Assembly (NCBI GenBank): GCA_022797375.1
Contig: JAAWKM010000006.1
Coordinates: 1-51,553, forward strand
Source: Lachnospiraceae bacterium
Lineage (GTDB): Bacteria; Bacillota; Clostridia; Lachnospirales; Lachnospiraceae
Direction of reading: 5' to 3'
Length of the DNA stretch: 51,553 bases
The notes under the pieces were generated by a model that was not told the origin of the DNA, searched no databases, and saw nothing but the letters and a program-made list of their open reading frames with translations. How positions within the stretch are numbered: the stretch's first letter is position 1; every line of letters begins with the position of its first letter. Position numbers and translations under genes: made by a program. Below, piece after piece: positions 9,154 through 17,611 of the stretch.

Positions 9154-10020
9154 TTAGTCAAAACTATCCCGTACTTGCAAAATTGCGTCCTTAATATAAT
9201 TTAGTTTAGAAATATCAAAATTGTTAACCAGATGCCATTTGAAATCATTATGGTTAAACTTACTTCCGAATATATTGCGTAAATAACAGTATAAACTATC
9301 CAACAAAAACTTACCACAAATCAAATTAAAGTAATCAGGTCCATTAACATTTTGATAAATGGCATCAATCTTATCAATTTTGTTTTGTGCATCTGTATCT
9401 AACTCTATAACAGACTGCCAGTATTCTTGATATGCACCATTCTGCTGCTCAAATCCTGTTTTTATATCAATAAAAAGATAAGATGAACGGGAAACTGTTT
9501 CAATTGTAGGATGATACTTCTTTATAAAACAATAACATAAAAATAATTTAGAAGCCTCTTGTACAATCCTATTTTTCCAGTAATTAAAATTTATTTTTGC
9601 TCTTACCTCTTTATCCATTTGCTTTAACCGACCCTTAGCAAATTGTACACAGGCATCCTCATCTAAAAAATAATTTTCTATATTGTATGTTTTTAAATAA
9701 ATAAAACATGAAGCATCTATCATTTCATCTGAATAAATATATCGGTCAAAATCACCATCTACAATATAGAAATTTCTGATTCCTTCTGTTATTTCTCCGA
9801 ATTCATGATAACGCTCTTTAACTTTTAACTTACCACCTACTGCAAATATAGCAGAAATTTTAAATTGTTCTCCCAAGAGGCGCTTAAATATAGTTTCATA
9901 AATATATTCTTTATTTGTATCTTCTACAATGACATTAATCTCATTCAATCCCTGAAAAAGTAAAAATCTCGCCGCAAGTGCTTCAGAGGAATATTTTAAA
10001 TCATCTAACCCTTCATCCAT
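9154..10020 (-). CDS. ariB: DUF4435 protein, AriB-like effector of a PARIS-type defence pair
   Basis: 288 aa, ATG 10020 just 3 bases after the stop of the upstream ATPase, so the two are one transcript. Residues 31-36 (IVEDTN) give the first acidic residue of a TOPRIM-like fold, VGGK at 61-64 the turn, DGDFD at 88-92 the metal-binding Asp pair, and YNIENYFLD at 112-120 is the hallmark of DUF4435. In the described PARIS system AriB is a toprim nuclease held by the AriA ATPase and released when a phage anti-restriction protein is sensed; it then cleaves host tRNA. The function here is inferred from that family. Length matches AriB. Confidence 0.75.
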   Translation of the reverse strand: MDEGLDDLKYSSEALAARFLLFQGLNEINVIVEDTNKEYIYETIFKRLLGEQFKISAIFAVGGKLKVKERYHEFGEITEGIRNFYIVDGDFDRYIYSDEMIDASCFIYLKTYNIENYFLDEDACVQFAKGRLKQMDKEVRAKINFNYWKNRIVQEASKLFLCYCFIKKYHPTIETVSRSSYLFIDIKTGFEQQNGAYQEYWQSVIELDTDAQNKIDKIDAIYQNVNGPDYFNLICGKFLLDSLYCYLRNIFGSKFNHNDFKWHLVNNFDISKLNYIKDAILQVRDSFD

Positions 10021-10023
10021 TTC

Positions 10024-11385
10024 TTAATCCACCTTTGTGTACTTCTTTTCAAGTTTAAACATTTTATTTCTTCTTTTTCCTATTATCTCAGGAGCATGCG
10101 TGGCAAAAACTAATTGAATATTTTTATTGACTTCTAATACTTTATCAATAAATATATTTTGCCATGATAAATGCAATGACAACTCTGGTTCATCAACAAC
10201 AAATATTCCAGAAGATTTCTCTTTAACTATAAATATTAAATTTGCAAAAAAAGTTATTAATTGCTTTTCTCCTGAAGAAAGATGTTGGATACTAATTTCC
10301 TTATTACTATATTTTGTCTTAAAATATATCTGTCCATCATTATTAATACAAAGCTCCTTTCCGTCCTCACTATTTCCAATAAAGCTGTTCATTGTATTTA
10401 AAAATACTTCTAATGGCATTCTGACCTTTGCTTTTCTTTGCTCCATTTTTTCTGCAACTTCAACAGCTTTTTGTATTCTAAATATCTCTTGAAAATTGAA
10501 TGCCAATTCAATAGGGATATAATCTTTTCCGTTATTTATAAAATCTGAAAAATCATTTATGAAACTTTTGAAAAAATTGTTATAAGATACCTCTTCTGAC
10601 TCATTTATAATGTTTAATTCCTTTAAAATTTTAATATAAGATTCCTGTACCTTTTCCAATTTTTGTATATCATTGTTTCTAATCTCCGATAAAAAACTTT
10701 CAAAATTATACACAGTATTTAGTTCAATCTGAGGTTTCAGCATACTATTCCTAAAAGTGTCATTGATCTTATTTATTGCAATATTTGCTCTTGAATAATT
10801 TTGATATATCAATGTTTCAATTTTAAGCATTGCGCCATCACGGCTGTTAATATCAATATAAATATCATCCGCCAAATGATGATTACGAAATCTTGGTAAA
10901 TAAGGTAATAACTCACCTGTATCATTATATGGTGCATAAGAACGGTTTAAAGGCAAATACACATAATTAAATGTATTTTTTATTTCAACCAGAAAAGGAT
11001 ATCTGCTAAAGTATAATGATGATATGTTATTTAAGCCTTTAACCTGATGGATATTTTCCTCTAAATCATCTACCTCTATTGTATATGGTTTTTCTTTAAA
11101 CTTAACATTAAGTTTACGGTGGTTAGAAGATATAGATATCTCTTTTACACCATCTTCACCTGAACCATTGGTATATTTTAAAGCCACACTGCTAAAGACA
11201 TAATTAAAAAGTTTAAAAAGCTGTCCAGTAATTATAGCTTCAGTAATATTAAGTATGGTTGTTTTACCGCAACCATTTAAGCCGTAAATAAATGTTACAT
11301 CTGAATTGAAATCAACATAATAGTTATAGCATTTATACAATTTTATAACCGAAATACTAATAAGCTTCACTTTATTTTCCCCCAT
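10024..11385 (-). CDS. ariA: ABC/SMC-type ATPase, AriA-like sensor of a PARIS-type defence pair
   Basis: 453 aa from ATG 11385. An AAGGAGG lies 12 bases before this ATG, so an upstream ATG at 11415, which encloses that site, is less likely. The P-loop GLNGCGKTT is at about 35-43, the ABC signature LSSGEKQ near residue 370, Walker B with FVVDEPELSLH near 395, and a switch His in ATHAPEI near 430. This is the AAA_15/AAA_21 architecture of OLD- and AriA-type ATPases with a long helical insert. Paired with the DUF4435 gene 3 bases downstream, it gives the gene order ariA-ariB. Alternative: another ABC-ATPase/TOPRIM defence pair of the OLD superfamily. Confidence 0.75.
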   Translation of the reverse strand: MGENKVKLISISVIKLYKCYNYYVDFNSDVTFIYGLNGCGKTTILNITEAIITGQLFKLFNYVFSSVALKYTNGSGEDGVKEISISSNHRKLNVKFKEKPYTIEVDDLEENIHQVKGLNNISSLYFSRYPFLVEIKNTFNYVYLPLNRSYAPYNDTGELLPYLPRFRNHHLADDIYIDINSRDGAMLKIETLIYQNYSRANIAINKINDTFRNSMLKPQIELNTVYNFESFLSEIRNNDIQKLEKVQESYIKILKELNIINESEEVSYNNFFKSFINDFSDFINNGKDYIPIELAFNFQEIFRIQKAVEVAEKMEQRKAKVRMPLEVFLNTMNSFIGNSEDGKELCINNDGQIYFKTKYSNKEISIQHLSSGEKQLITFFANLIFIVKEKSSGIFVVDEPELSLHLSWQNIFIDKVLEVNKNIQLVFATHAPEIIGKRRNKMFKLEKKYTKVD

Positions 11386-11415
11386 TATCTTTTGATACCT
11401 CCTTAATTCTAGCAT

Positions 11416-12057
11416 TATTTATTAACTCATACAACCAGAACGTTTATTCTGAATCACTTTTCTTATAATTCAACATATTGCTAAATACAAACACAAAGAA
11501 TATTTCATACATTTTATTTATTTCCAAATAAAAACATCATATGCCAGGTATAACAACTTCTTTGAATACACATCTAAAATATATGTACTTCCGTGTTCTA
11601 TACAGGATACCAACTTTGTCTATTTTCTTTCCTCATAAATAATAAATAGTTTAAATACAATTTAAAATATCATATATAAAAATATATAACTTTAGACATT
11701 TATTTTTATCAAATATCTATAGCTGATATTACTATTAACAAAATCTACTATAATAATACAACAATATTTAATATAATCCATAATATAAATAAACATTTCA
11801 TTACCAAAAAATATTATATTTGTAGCAATCTCATAAAAAATTAATTTATTATTACATTTACGGGATAATAATAATATGCAACATCAATTTTCAATGAATC
11901 TTTTTTACTAGCAATAACCACAGGAGATTTACTTTGGTAATAATTTAATTCCGCAAAATTCTAGTTATTCTATTTTTTCAGTAATCGAATTTTATTCTTG
12001 CTCTTATCTCTTTATATGCAGGTAACCTGTATCAAAAAAAATTCTTGTATATAAGAC
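11416..12057. other. Very AT-rich gene-free stretch upstream of the PARIS-like operon
   Basis: No open frame with a plausible ribosome site on either strand. Base composition is more AT-rich than the flanking genes, as expected for a promoter and spacer region. I see no clear repeat or hairpin here. Confidence 0.5.
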
Positions 12058-12744
12058 TTAGGAAATAACCCTGTAACGTAACCTCACAAAAGAATTTTTC
12101 AAACCAGTTACACTTTCTAATTGTAAAACGCCCAGACTGTCTAATTCAGCAGAGCTTGTTATTGACAAACCATCAATTAAAGTTGGTGTATCCTTTCCAC
12201 CAACCAATACCGGAGCTATTACAACATCAACAAAATCAATTACCTTTTCACGTAAAAGTACACCATTCAGCGTCCCACCAGACTGCAATGTAATTCTTTC
12301 ACAATTATATACATTATATAAATCACGGAATACATCAGCTAGACAAAGCCTTTTGTATGTAAGGATTTCCAGATTATCACACTCAACAGAACGCGCCGGA
12401 TGGGCACAGTTGGTTGTAACAACAAACACATTGTAATATTTTGAGCACAAGTATTCTATACCATGTTTAGTTAAATTATGATTATCAATTACTATAAAAT
12501 TAACATCTGTTATGGTTGACTTTTCAAGCGCTTTTTCATTAACACCAATTTTAGCCTGTGTCTTACCAGTACACAATGACCAGGAATCAGTAGTTTTCTC
12601 AATCTCATAATATTGATACAGCCCTTCTTTAACACCATTAATAACAGAAAAATCTTTATCTACATCAAGTTCATTGCCTGAACCAGTGCTAATCTTTCCG
12701 TCTACAGACTGCAAAAGAAACAAAGTAGTTACTGGTCTTTTCAT
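12058..12744 (-). CDS. RibD C-terminal / dihydrofolate reductase-like oxidoreductase
   Basis: 228 aa starting behind GGAAGGGGTTATAGT. The N-terminus has LFLLQSVDGKIS, the substrate-side motif of RibD-type reductases. Near residue 150 comes LQSGGTLNGVLLREKVIDF, the NADPH-binding G-G-x-L/N loop, followed by VVIAPVLVGGKDTPTLIDG. Full-length members reduce a pyrimidine intermediate of riboflavin synthesis, but stand-alone paralogues like this one often have unknown substrates. No riboflavin gene is nearby, so a housekeeping role in that pathway is doubtful. The gene stands alone between two long gene-free stretches, so it has its own promoter. Confidence 0.8.
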   Translation of the reverse strand: MKRPVTTLFLLQSVDGKISTGSGNELDVDKDFSVINGVKEGLYQYYEIEKTTDSWSLCTGKTQAKIGVNEKALEKSTITDVNFIVIDNHNLTKHGIEYLCSKYYNVFVVTTNCAHPARSVECDNLEILTYKRLCLADVFRDLYNVYNCERITLQSGGTLNGVLLREKVIDFVDVVIAPVLVGGKDTPTLIDGLSITSSAELDSLGVLQLESVTGLKNSFVRLRYRVIS

Positions 12745-13427
12745 ACTATAACCCCTTCCTTTATAATAAAAATTTTCTCTTTGTTAATCTAACATAATTT
12801 TTTCTCTATAATCCACCATCTGCAAATAACCACAACATTCAAAAAGTGCTATCCCCTCAAAAGTTTTATGACATGGACTTAACTGAACCTGTAGCAGTCT
12901 TGTAGTTTGTTAAGAACCCGCCACAAAAAAATTCTAACCAGATAAATATTAAGGTATTTTTCTTTTTGGCACCTAAGCATTTCCTCTGATTAACAACAAG
13001 TATAAACAGCATTAGGACACATTTTAAATCTTAACAGAAATTGCATTAAGCACAACGGTAGTAATCTTTCGTTGTATTTAACAGCACCAGTTTCCTGATA
13101 CAAATTCCTGTCTGCTAAAACTTCCTATATACAGCTTTTTAACTGAAATAAAAAACAATAGTACACATACCATTACAGACATTAATAAACTTATAATTTT
13201 TATAAATACTTCTTTTCATTGCATTTGTCTCTTTTCCACTTTCTCTGTCAAACTGTAAAGAAACGCGCCAGCTTCCCTACAGCATAGATAAAATCAAAAA
13301 ACTATTTAAATTAATTCAGATACTAAAAGTTAAACCCTGTAAAATGGTTAAAGGTGTAATATTCCATAACCACATTACAGGGCGTATCACAAAACATAAT
13401 ATCATACAAAACAAACTTAACCAACTA
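12745..13427. other. Gene-free stretch with a nested palindrome
   Basis: No credible gene on either strand. The promoter of the RibD-like gene should lie at the left end. The right end carries the palindrome at 13335-13382. A TTTTTCTTTTTGGCA run near 12957 recurs near 13967, each followed within about 30 bases by GATTAACA, which hints at a dispersed degenerate repeat. Confidence 0.45.
13335..13382. repeat. Nested inverted repeat
   Basis: CCCTGTAA (13335-13342) pairs with TTACAGGG (13375-13382). Inside it, TGGTTA (13345-13350) pairs with TAACCA (13367-13372), separated by a symmetric two-base internal loop and a 16-base end loop. No T-tract follows, so it is not an obvious terminator. It may be a protein-binding site or a decayed mobile-element end. 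Confidence 0.55.
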
Positions 13428-13751
13428 TTACCTTACAGCTTTTCTTACAAAAACATACCCCATACTTTTTAATAATATGGTATCTTTAAGCTTCCATAAT
13501 CTTTTTCCTTGGAAATATACAGAATTATCTGCCACTATCCCGTCATCAAAGATTTCTTTTTCAAAGAAAGTTTTTAACATACTCTGTGCAAGTGTTTTTC
13601 CAAAACGCCTTGGACGTGTGAACAATGTAATCTTACTTTTTTGTGCGAGTAAGTCACGCACCAGCAAAGTTTTATCTACATAGTAGTAACCTTTTTCTAT
13701 CATCTCTTTATAAAATTCTATTCCCATTGGTATGGGTTTTATTTTATTCAT
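13428..13751 (-). pseudogene. Truncated DUF1703-type ATPase (N-terminal 85 residues)
   Basis: Starts well, behind AGAGAGGGACGGGTTGTT, with the family start IPMGIEFYKEMIEKGYYYVDKT and the P-loop TRPRRFGKT at about 46-54. After about residue 85 the family sequence is lost (WKLKDTILLKSMGYVF) and the frame ends at 107 residues, where relatives have more than 500. Walker B and the nuclease domain are missing. The part that remains parallels residues 1-90 of the gene at 1-934, so this is a deletion remnant of a second copy. Confidence 0.8.
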
Positions 13752-14056
13752 AACAACCCGTCCCTCTCTATTTCTATTTTATACCCATTCTAACAAAACA
13801 CAGCGAAAAAAGTAAAAAAATAAAAATAAGAAAACAGAGTGGCAATCTCCTGCCAAATACAATATACTAAACTTTCATAAGAGTACTTGTTTATTACTGT
13901 CTTGTTTTAAATTTATTTTTTGGTCAAATAACCATTTTTAAACTCTCTATTATTTATTTAAAAATTTTTCTTTTTGGCAGATTATTTATCAGATTAACAG
14001 TCTGTGTTTCCAACATACAAAAAACACCACTCTCTTGCTAAAAATAAAAGAATCTA
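13752..14056. other. Gene-free AT-rich spacer
   Basis: No coding frame with a ribosome site. It separates the truncated ATPase (minus strand) from the small peptide gene (plus strand), so both promoters face outward from here. Confidence 0.45.
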
Positions 14057-14085
14057 TAGAAATTTGTAGAAAAGTGTGCTACAAT
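14057..14085 (+). promoter_or_regulatory. Sigma-70-type promoter of the 28-aa peptide gene
   Basis: TAGAAA (14057-14062) and TACAAT (14080-14085) are separated by 17 bases. Transcription would start near 14092, leaving about 31 bases to the start codon, including the ribosome site. Confidence 0.5.
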
Positions 14086-14122
14086 AACACTGCTGTCACC
14101 CTCCAGAAAGGAGGTGGGTTGC

Positions 14123-14209
14123 ATGCTAGACATACTTATTGTACTGGCTACATCTATTCTGGCAAATATAATTGCAGATAGAGTTTGTAAATATCTTGAT
14201 AAAAGATAA
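14123..14209 (+). CDS. 28-aa single-span membrane peptide (possible type I toxin)
   Basis: ATG 14123 follows a perfect AAAGGAGGTGGGTTGC, and the frame ends in TAA. The peptide is MLDILIVLATSILANIIADR followed by VCKYLDKR: one hydrophobic helix and a short positively charged tail. A promoter lies at the right distance upstream and a strong terminator 38 bases downstream, so this is a compact one-gene transcription unit of about 190 bases. Size, membrane span, basic tail and stand-alone unit are all typical of type I toxin peptides of the Fst/Ldr/TxpA kind, which are silenced by antisense RNA. No antisense promoter was proven. A small regulatory membrane peptide is the alternative. Confidence 0.65.
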   Translation: MLDILIVLATSILANIIADRVCKYLDKR

Positions 14210-14247
14210 TGACAGTATTTACAAAATGCTTGTTATTGTTACAAGCG

Positions 14248-14283
14248 AAATACCCAGGGAGTGCAGTCTCTGGGTATTTTTTT
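14248..14283 (+). terminator. Strong intrinsic terminator of the peptide gene
   Basis: AAATACCCAGGGAG and CTCTGGGTATTT form a long GC-containing stem around TGCAGT, followed directly by seven T residues. It ends the transcript of the 28-aa peptide. Confidence 0.85.
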
Positions 14284-14337
14284 GTTGCATTTAACTTATT
14301 GTACTGGTTTACTAAAAATTACTCTAACTCATCATTA

Positions 14338-14433
14338 GAATAACTTAATTCACACTGGTGCATTACACCAAAACGTGTGAAGTTATTCCCATACAACAGT
14401 AACTATTATACCAGAATAACTCAAGATTATTCT
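14338..14433. repeat. Palindromic element with GAATAACT repeats
   Basis: GAATAACTT (14338-14346) is inverted as AAGTTATTC (14380-14388). Between them CACAC pairs with GTGTG and TGGTG with CACCA, making a 51-base three-step hairpin. A second small hairpin, AGAATAA-CTCAAGA-TTATTCT, lies at 14413-14433, so the core GAATAA(C) occurs four times in alternating orientation. It lies between two converging transcription units and is not at a start codon. The rest of 14284-14663 shows no gene. Confidence 0.6.
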
Positions 14434-14663
14434 AACGCAACCTTGTTAAATTGTCAACACAAATTCTACAAATAACTAAAGATTCTAAAAGCTATTAACC
14501 TTTATCAGATTTAACAGCCTGGACTCCCAATCCCACCAAATTTATTACTTAATAACTTTTCCTTCAGCAAAATGCTATACAACATGTTTCTAATAATGTA
14601 TAACATACAACCATTAAAATTTAGGTCTTCGTTTTTTGCCTTAAGAGGCACAAAGTGAATACA

Positions 14664-15074
14664 TCAATCAATACCCATTCTTCTCCGCTGTTTCTCAAGA
14701 ACTTTATCAGACTTTTCCAGCCAGTCCTTCTGGCAGTCTTCCCACGTCTGTGGACCATCAGGAAATTTTATCCAGCATTCATCGTCAAATGCACGTCCGC
14801 AGCTAAAATGCAAATAAGCATCTGCTTCTAAAGGAATTCCAGCATCTTCAAAAGACTGCTCTATGCCATCCCTCTCCAGCGGTGGCAGACGGTCTTTAAG
14901 AAATTCCCGGATACCCAGCCTGCTGTACCCATCCCAGAAATCAAACGGTTTCCATTCTAAATCTTCTACTGGTGTGATTACTTTAAAATCCACCCATGAA
15001 CCATCTAACTGGAATGAAAGCATTTCCTGGTCTTTTACCATTAATATGCCTTCCAGGTGCCTGATTTCAAACAT
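14664..15074 (-). CDS. Partner protein of a split HipA-like kinase
   Basis: 136 aa behind AAAGGAGGTGGAACT, 14 bases after the kinase gene stop, so they are one operon. The C-terminal half reads GIREFLKDRLPPLER, then ECWIKFPDGPQTWEDC. This lines up with IDEFFRERVFPETR...LFWLRFGGEDLTWADI in the 156-aa protein at 34956 and with the N-terminal region of the fused kinase at 1951. The shared pattern is a Pro-x-x-Arg element, about 35 residues, an aromatic-Trp-x-x-Phe strand and a Thr-Trp-x-Asp turn. This relationship is seen directly in the sequence; the job (substrate binding or inhibition of the kinase) is inference. Confidence 0.7.
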   Translation of the reverse strand: MFEIRHLEGILMVKDQEMLSFQLDGSWVDFKVITPVEDLEWKPFDFWDGYSRLGIREFLKDRLPPLERDGIEQSFEDAGIPLEADAYLHFSCGRAFDDECWIKFPDGPQTWEDCQKDWLEKSDKVLEKQRRRMGID

Positions 15075-15088
15075 AGTTCCACCTCCTT

Positions 15089-15994
15089 TTAATATTTTAT
15101 TTCAAGTGTTTTTAACACATGATGCAGCCACTTTTCTGCCAGTTTATTTGGAAATATAAAACTATTTAAATTAACGGAGGCTGGCCTGCAAAACCTGTAT
15201 TCTTTTTCAAGCCATTCTATTAAAGGCAGCTGGTTTCCAAAAGGTTTCTTTAAGGCTAGCTTCTCTGCCTGTACTAACGTTTTGTCCCTGTAAACATTAT
15301 CGTGTTCAAACAAACCCAGACCAAAATCAAAAAGAGGTGCAGCAACGCAGCCATCCCCCTTCTGCAAAATACCAAAATTATATAAATGTCTGTCTTCATT
15401 ACAAACTAAATAGTCAAGTAACAGCATCTGATAAAAATATCTACTGCAGTCAACATCTGTTTTTATTTTTATACAATCAATAGCAAATTTAAGCTGGTCA
15501 GTGCCAGCCTTGTAATCGTATAACTGCTCAACAGGATCTATTCTCTTGTAGGCAATAAATTTTCCATCAAAAACCCTGGAATAACTGCAATCTAAACCAT
15601 CCATAATACCAAGATATTGTTGCAGGCAGTTAAAACCAAATTGTGTTCCTAAGCCAGAAGCAATCACTTCTACCAGGTCATCATTCCAGTTTCTTCCCTG
15701 GTAGTTAAACTGCATTTTTATAAAAAGCTTTTTGTCTTTTGATATAAACTTTTTCTGGTTTCCCTTTGAAGAACTTGCAGAAATTAACTCTATAAAATCC
15801 TGGGACTTAAAAGCTTTTTGTCCAGATTTCTGTATATGTCTGCCTGGAACAATTCCTGCCATGTCACATTGTTCTGATAAGCAATGCAAACCTTTGGCAC
15901 AAATGGCATCCTTATTAAAAGTACAATCTTCAATCATACATAAAATTTCCAAATTATCATCTTCAAACGCATTTAACGTTTTTACATAACCCAT
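15089..15994 (-). CDS. HipA-like kinase (split form)
   Basis: 301 aa from ATG 15994 behind CAGGGGGTGTGGTT. ISASSSKGNQKKF is the Gly/Ser loop, LFIKMQF supplies the ATP-binding Lys, NEDRHLYNFG is the catalytic loop and LFDFGLGL the metal-binding motif. All key kinase residues are present, so it should be active. It lacks the N-terminal partner domain of the kinase at 1951; that domain is encoded by the next gene instead. Family members phosphorylate proteins on Ser/Thr and may act as toxins or regulators. N-terminal residues 10-45 carry four Cys (about 18, 23, 29, 35), possibly a metal site. Confidence 0.8.
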   Translation of the reverse strand: MGYVKTLNAFEDDNLEILCMIEDCTFNKDAICAKGLHCLSEQCDMAGIVPGRHIQKSGQKAFKSQDFIELISASSSKGNQKKFISKDKKLFIKMQFNYQGRNWNDDLVEVIASGLGTQFGFNCLQQYLGIMDGLDCSYSRVFDGKFIAYKRIDPVEQLYDYKAGTDQLKFAIDCIKIKTDVDCSRYFYQMLLLDYLVCNEDRHLYNFGILQKGDGCVAAPLFDFGLGLFEHDNVYRDKTLVQAEKLALKKPFGNQLPLIEWLEKEYRFCRPASVNLNSFIFPNKLAEKWLHHVLKTLEIKY

Positions 15995-16032
15995 AACCAC
16001 ACCCCCTGATAAAACAATTCATCTGTTATTTT

Positions 16033-16794
16033 TTACTGTTTCAGGACACATTCTGCATATCTGTCTTCCACACAGAAAAACTCACACTGTTTTCTGTACA
16101 CATCCTGCTCTGATTTAAAGTAATTTACAAGCCCTGTAAAGTCCCCATCGGCCTGTGCATTTCTTAGTGCCGTAATATAAACTGCCCTGTTAGAATTTTG
16201 GACAATAAACGGGGTAATATTATTTTTCAGACATTCCCTGAAAACAATTATCCTGCCAGTCCTTCCATTACCATCCTGGAATGGGTGTACAGACTCATAT
16301 TTTACATGAAGTATTGCCAGTGTTCCCAGGTTTTTATATCTAACAGAGTGATACCATTCCAACAATGATTCCATCTGGCATCCAACATCTTCTGGCAGTG
16401 TGGTTCTCATATTTCCTACAAAGTTAGGTCTTCTTTTGTAATCACCAATTGCATAACCATTTGTTCTGTCCTCAAATACACCAGCTTTCAGTTCGTAATG
16501 AAGCTCTTTGATTAATTTTTCTGACAAAACTTCTTCCATGTTTTCAAGCATATGGTTAAACATTAGGAAGTGCCCATTCATTTCTTCAATATCTTTAGCT
16601 TTATAAATATCTTCCGTTGGTGGAAGAAAACCTTCTTCAAACAAAGCAGCAGTCTGTTCCTCACTCAGCGTACTTCCTTCAATTCTGTTAGAATTGTATG
16701 CAAGTGTTCTTTGTGTAAACCCATAAATCCCACTTCTGTCATTCATTTTTCTTTCTGTACTCAGACACCATAATAACGCATCTGTAAGTCCCAT
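16033..16794 (-). CDS. Fic-domain AMP transferase with N-terminal autoinhibitory motif
   Basis: 253 aa. ATG 16794 was chosen because AAGGAGGTAATTGGA precedes it; the frame extends further upstream without a site. The complete catalytic motif HPFQDGNGRTGR begins at His170. Residues 35-40 (SNRIEG) match the [S/T]xxxE[G/N] inhibitory helix, which makes this a class II, self-inhibited Fic protein that needs no separate antitoxin. Fic enzymes usually transfer AMP from ATP to target proteins. The family has both toxins and chaperone-type regulators, and the target here is unknown. Its neighbours are a HipA-like pair downstream and a MecA-like adaptor upstream, about 120 bases away, so co-transcription is possible. 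Confidence 0.9.
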   Translation of the reverse strand: MGLTDALLWCLSTERKMNDRSGIYGFTQRTLAYNSNRIEGSTLSEEQTAALFEEGFLPPTEDIYKAKDIEEMNGHFLMFNHMLENMEEVLSEKLIKELHYELKAGVFEDRTNGYAIGDYKRRPNFVGNMRTTLPEDVGCQMESLLEWYHSVRYKNLGTLAILHVKYESVHPFQDGNGRTGRIIVFRECLKNNITPFIVQNSNRAVYITALRNAQADGDFTGLVNYFKSEQDVYRKQCEFFCVEDRYAECVLKQ

Positions 16795-16914
16795 TCCAAT
16801 TACCTCCTTTGACAGTTTTGCTTCCAGTAATACCACATTTCTGGTTTTAAACATTAAATAACACCTAATCCTGTTACTAAAATAGCACACTTCACTGTCA
16901 AAGTCTACACCTTG

Positions 16915-17568
16915 TTAAACAGCAAACTCTGCCAATTTTTCTATTGCATTTGCTTTTAACAGGCAGGTAAAATGTTCATTACAATATTCATAGAAATTGT
17001 CCCAGTAAGGGCACTGTCTGGCATATTCCAGTGTAAAAGAACACACCACATCCACATCACCAGGATTAATACCACTTGTTTCAAAACACAAATAATAAAC
17101 ACCTTTAGCATCATCTTTATACACACTGTTAAAAATACCTGTAGCAAAAGGGTATGCCGCAGCATACCCTTCTAAATTTTTGAATGACTCAAAACAAAAT
17201 ATTATTTTATTTTCTGCAAAGCTATCTGGAGCATCAGACTGTCTGGTATCCTGTACAGCATTTCCAAGCAAAGAATCGGGCACCTGTGACAACAATGGTG
17301 GCAGTTCTGGGAAATCTTTATCTTCATTACAGGAAGAAACAGTTACAACCGCTGATGAACTGTCAACTAACTGCAAATTAACCACCACTCTCGTAGAGTC
17401 TATAACATATCCTATTTTATCCTCTGCCTCTTCTATAACCATATCCAGCAGAGATTGCAATCCTGCCTGGTCTTTTATAATATCAGTAAATGTACATCCT
17501 ATAGGCTGCAAATCTTCTAATGTCACCATACACTTAAAACTATCTTCCCCAATCCGTAAAAATTTCAT
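16915..17568 (-). CDS. MecA-like adaptor protein (first copy)
   Basis: 217 aa from ATG 17568, preceded by GAGGTGTTAT. The N-terminus (LRIGEDSFKCMVTLEDLQ) matches the substrate-recognition domain of MecA. The C-terminal half (SVYKDDAKGVYYLCFE...FTLEYARQC...YCNEHFTCLLKANAIEKL) matches its ClpC-binding domain. MecA adaptors deliver proteins to the ClpC-ClpP protease. Total length is usual for the family. A second copy lies at 29567-30226 and shares the SVYKDDA/TVYKDDAxGxYYLCF core. Such genes are normally core genes; two divergent copies in an accessory region suggest specialised clients. The family call is confident; ClpC binding is untested. Confidence 0.8.
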   Translation of the reverse strand: MKFLRIGEDSFKCMVTLEDLQPIGCTFTDIIKDQAGLQSLLDMVIEEAEDKIGYVIDSTRVVVNLQLVDSSSAVVTVSSCNEDKDFPELPPLLSQVPDSLLGNAVQDTRQSDAPDSFAENKIIFCFESFKNLEGYAAAYPFATGIFNSVYKDDAKGVYYLCFETSGINPGDVDVVCSFTLEYARQCPYWDNFYEYCNEHFTCLLKANAIEKLAEFAV

Positions 17569-17611
17569 ATAACACCTCATTCCTATTATCAAGCTAGGTC
17601 ATATAAAACAT

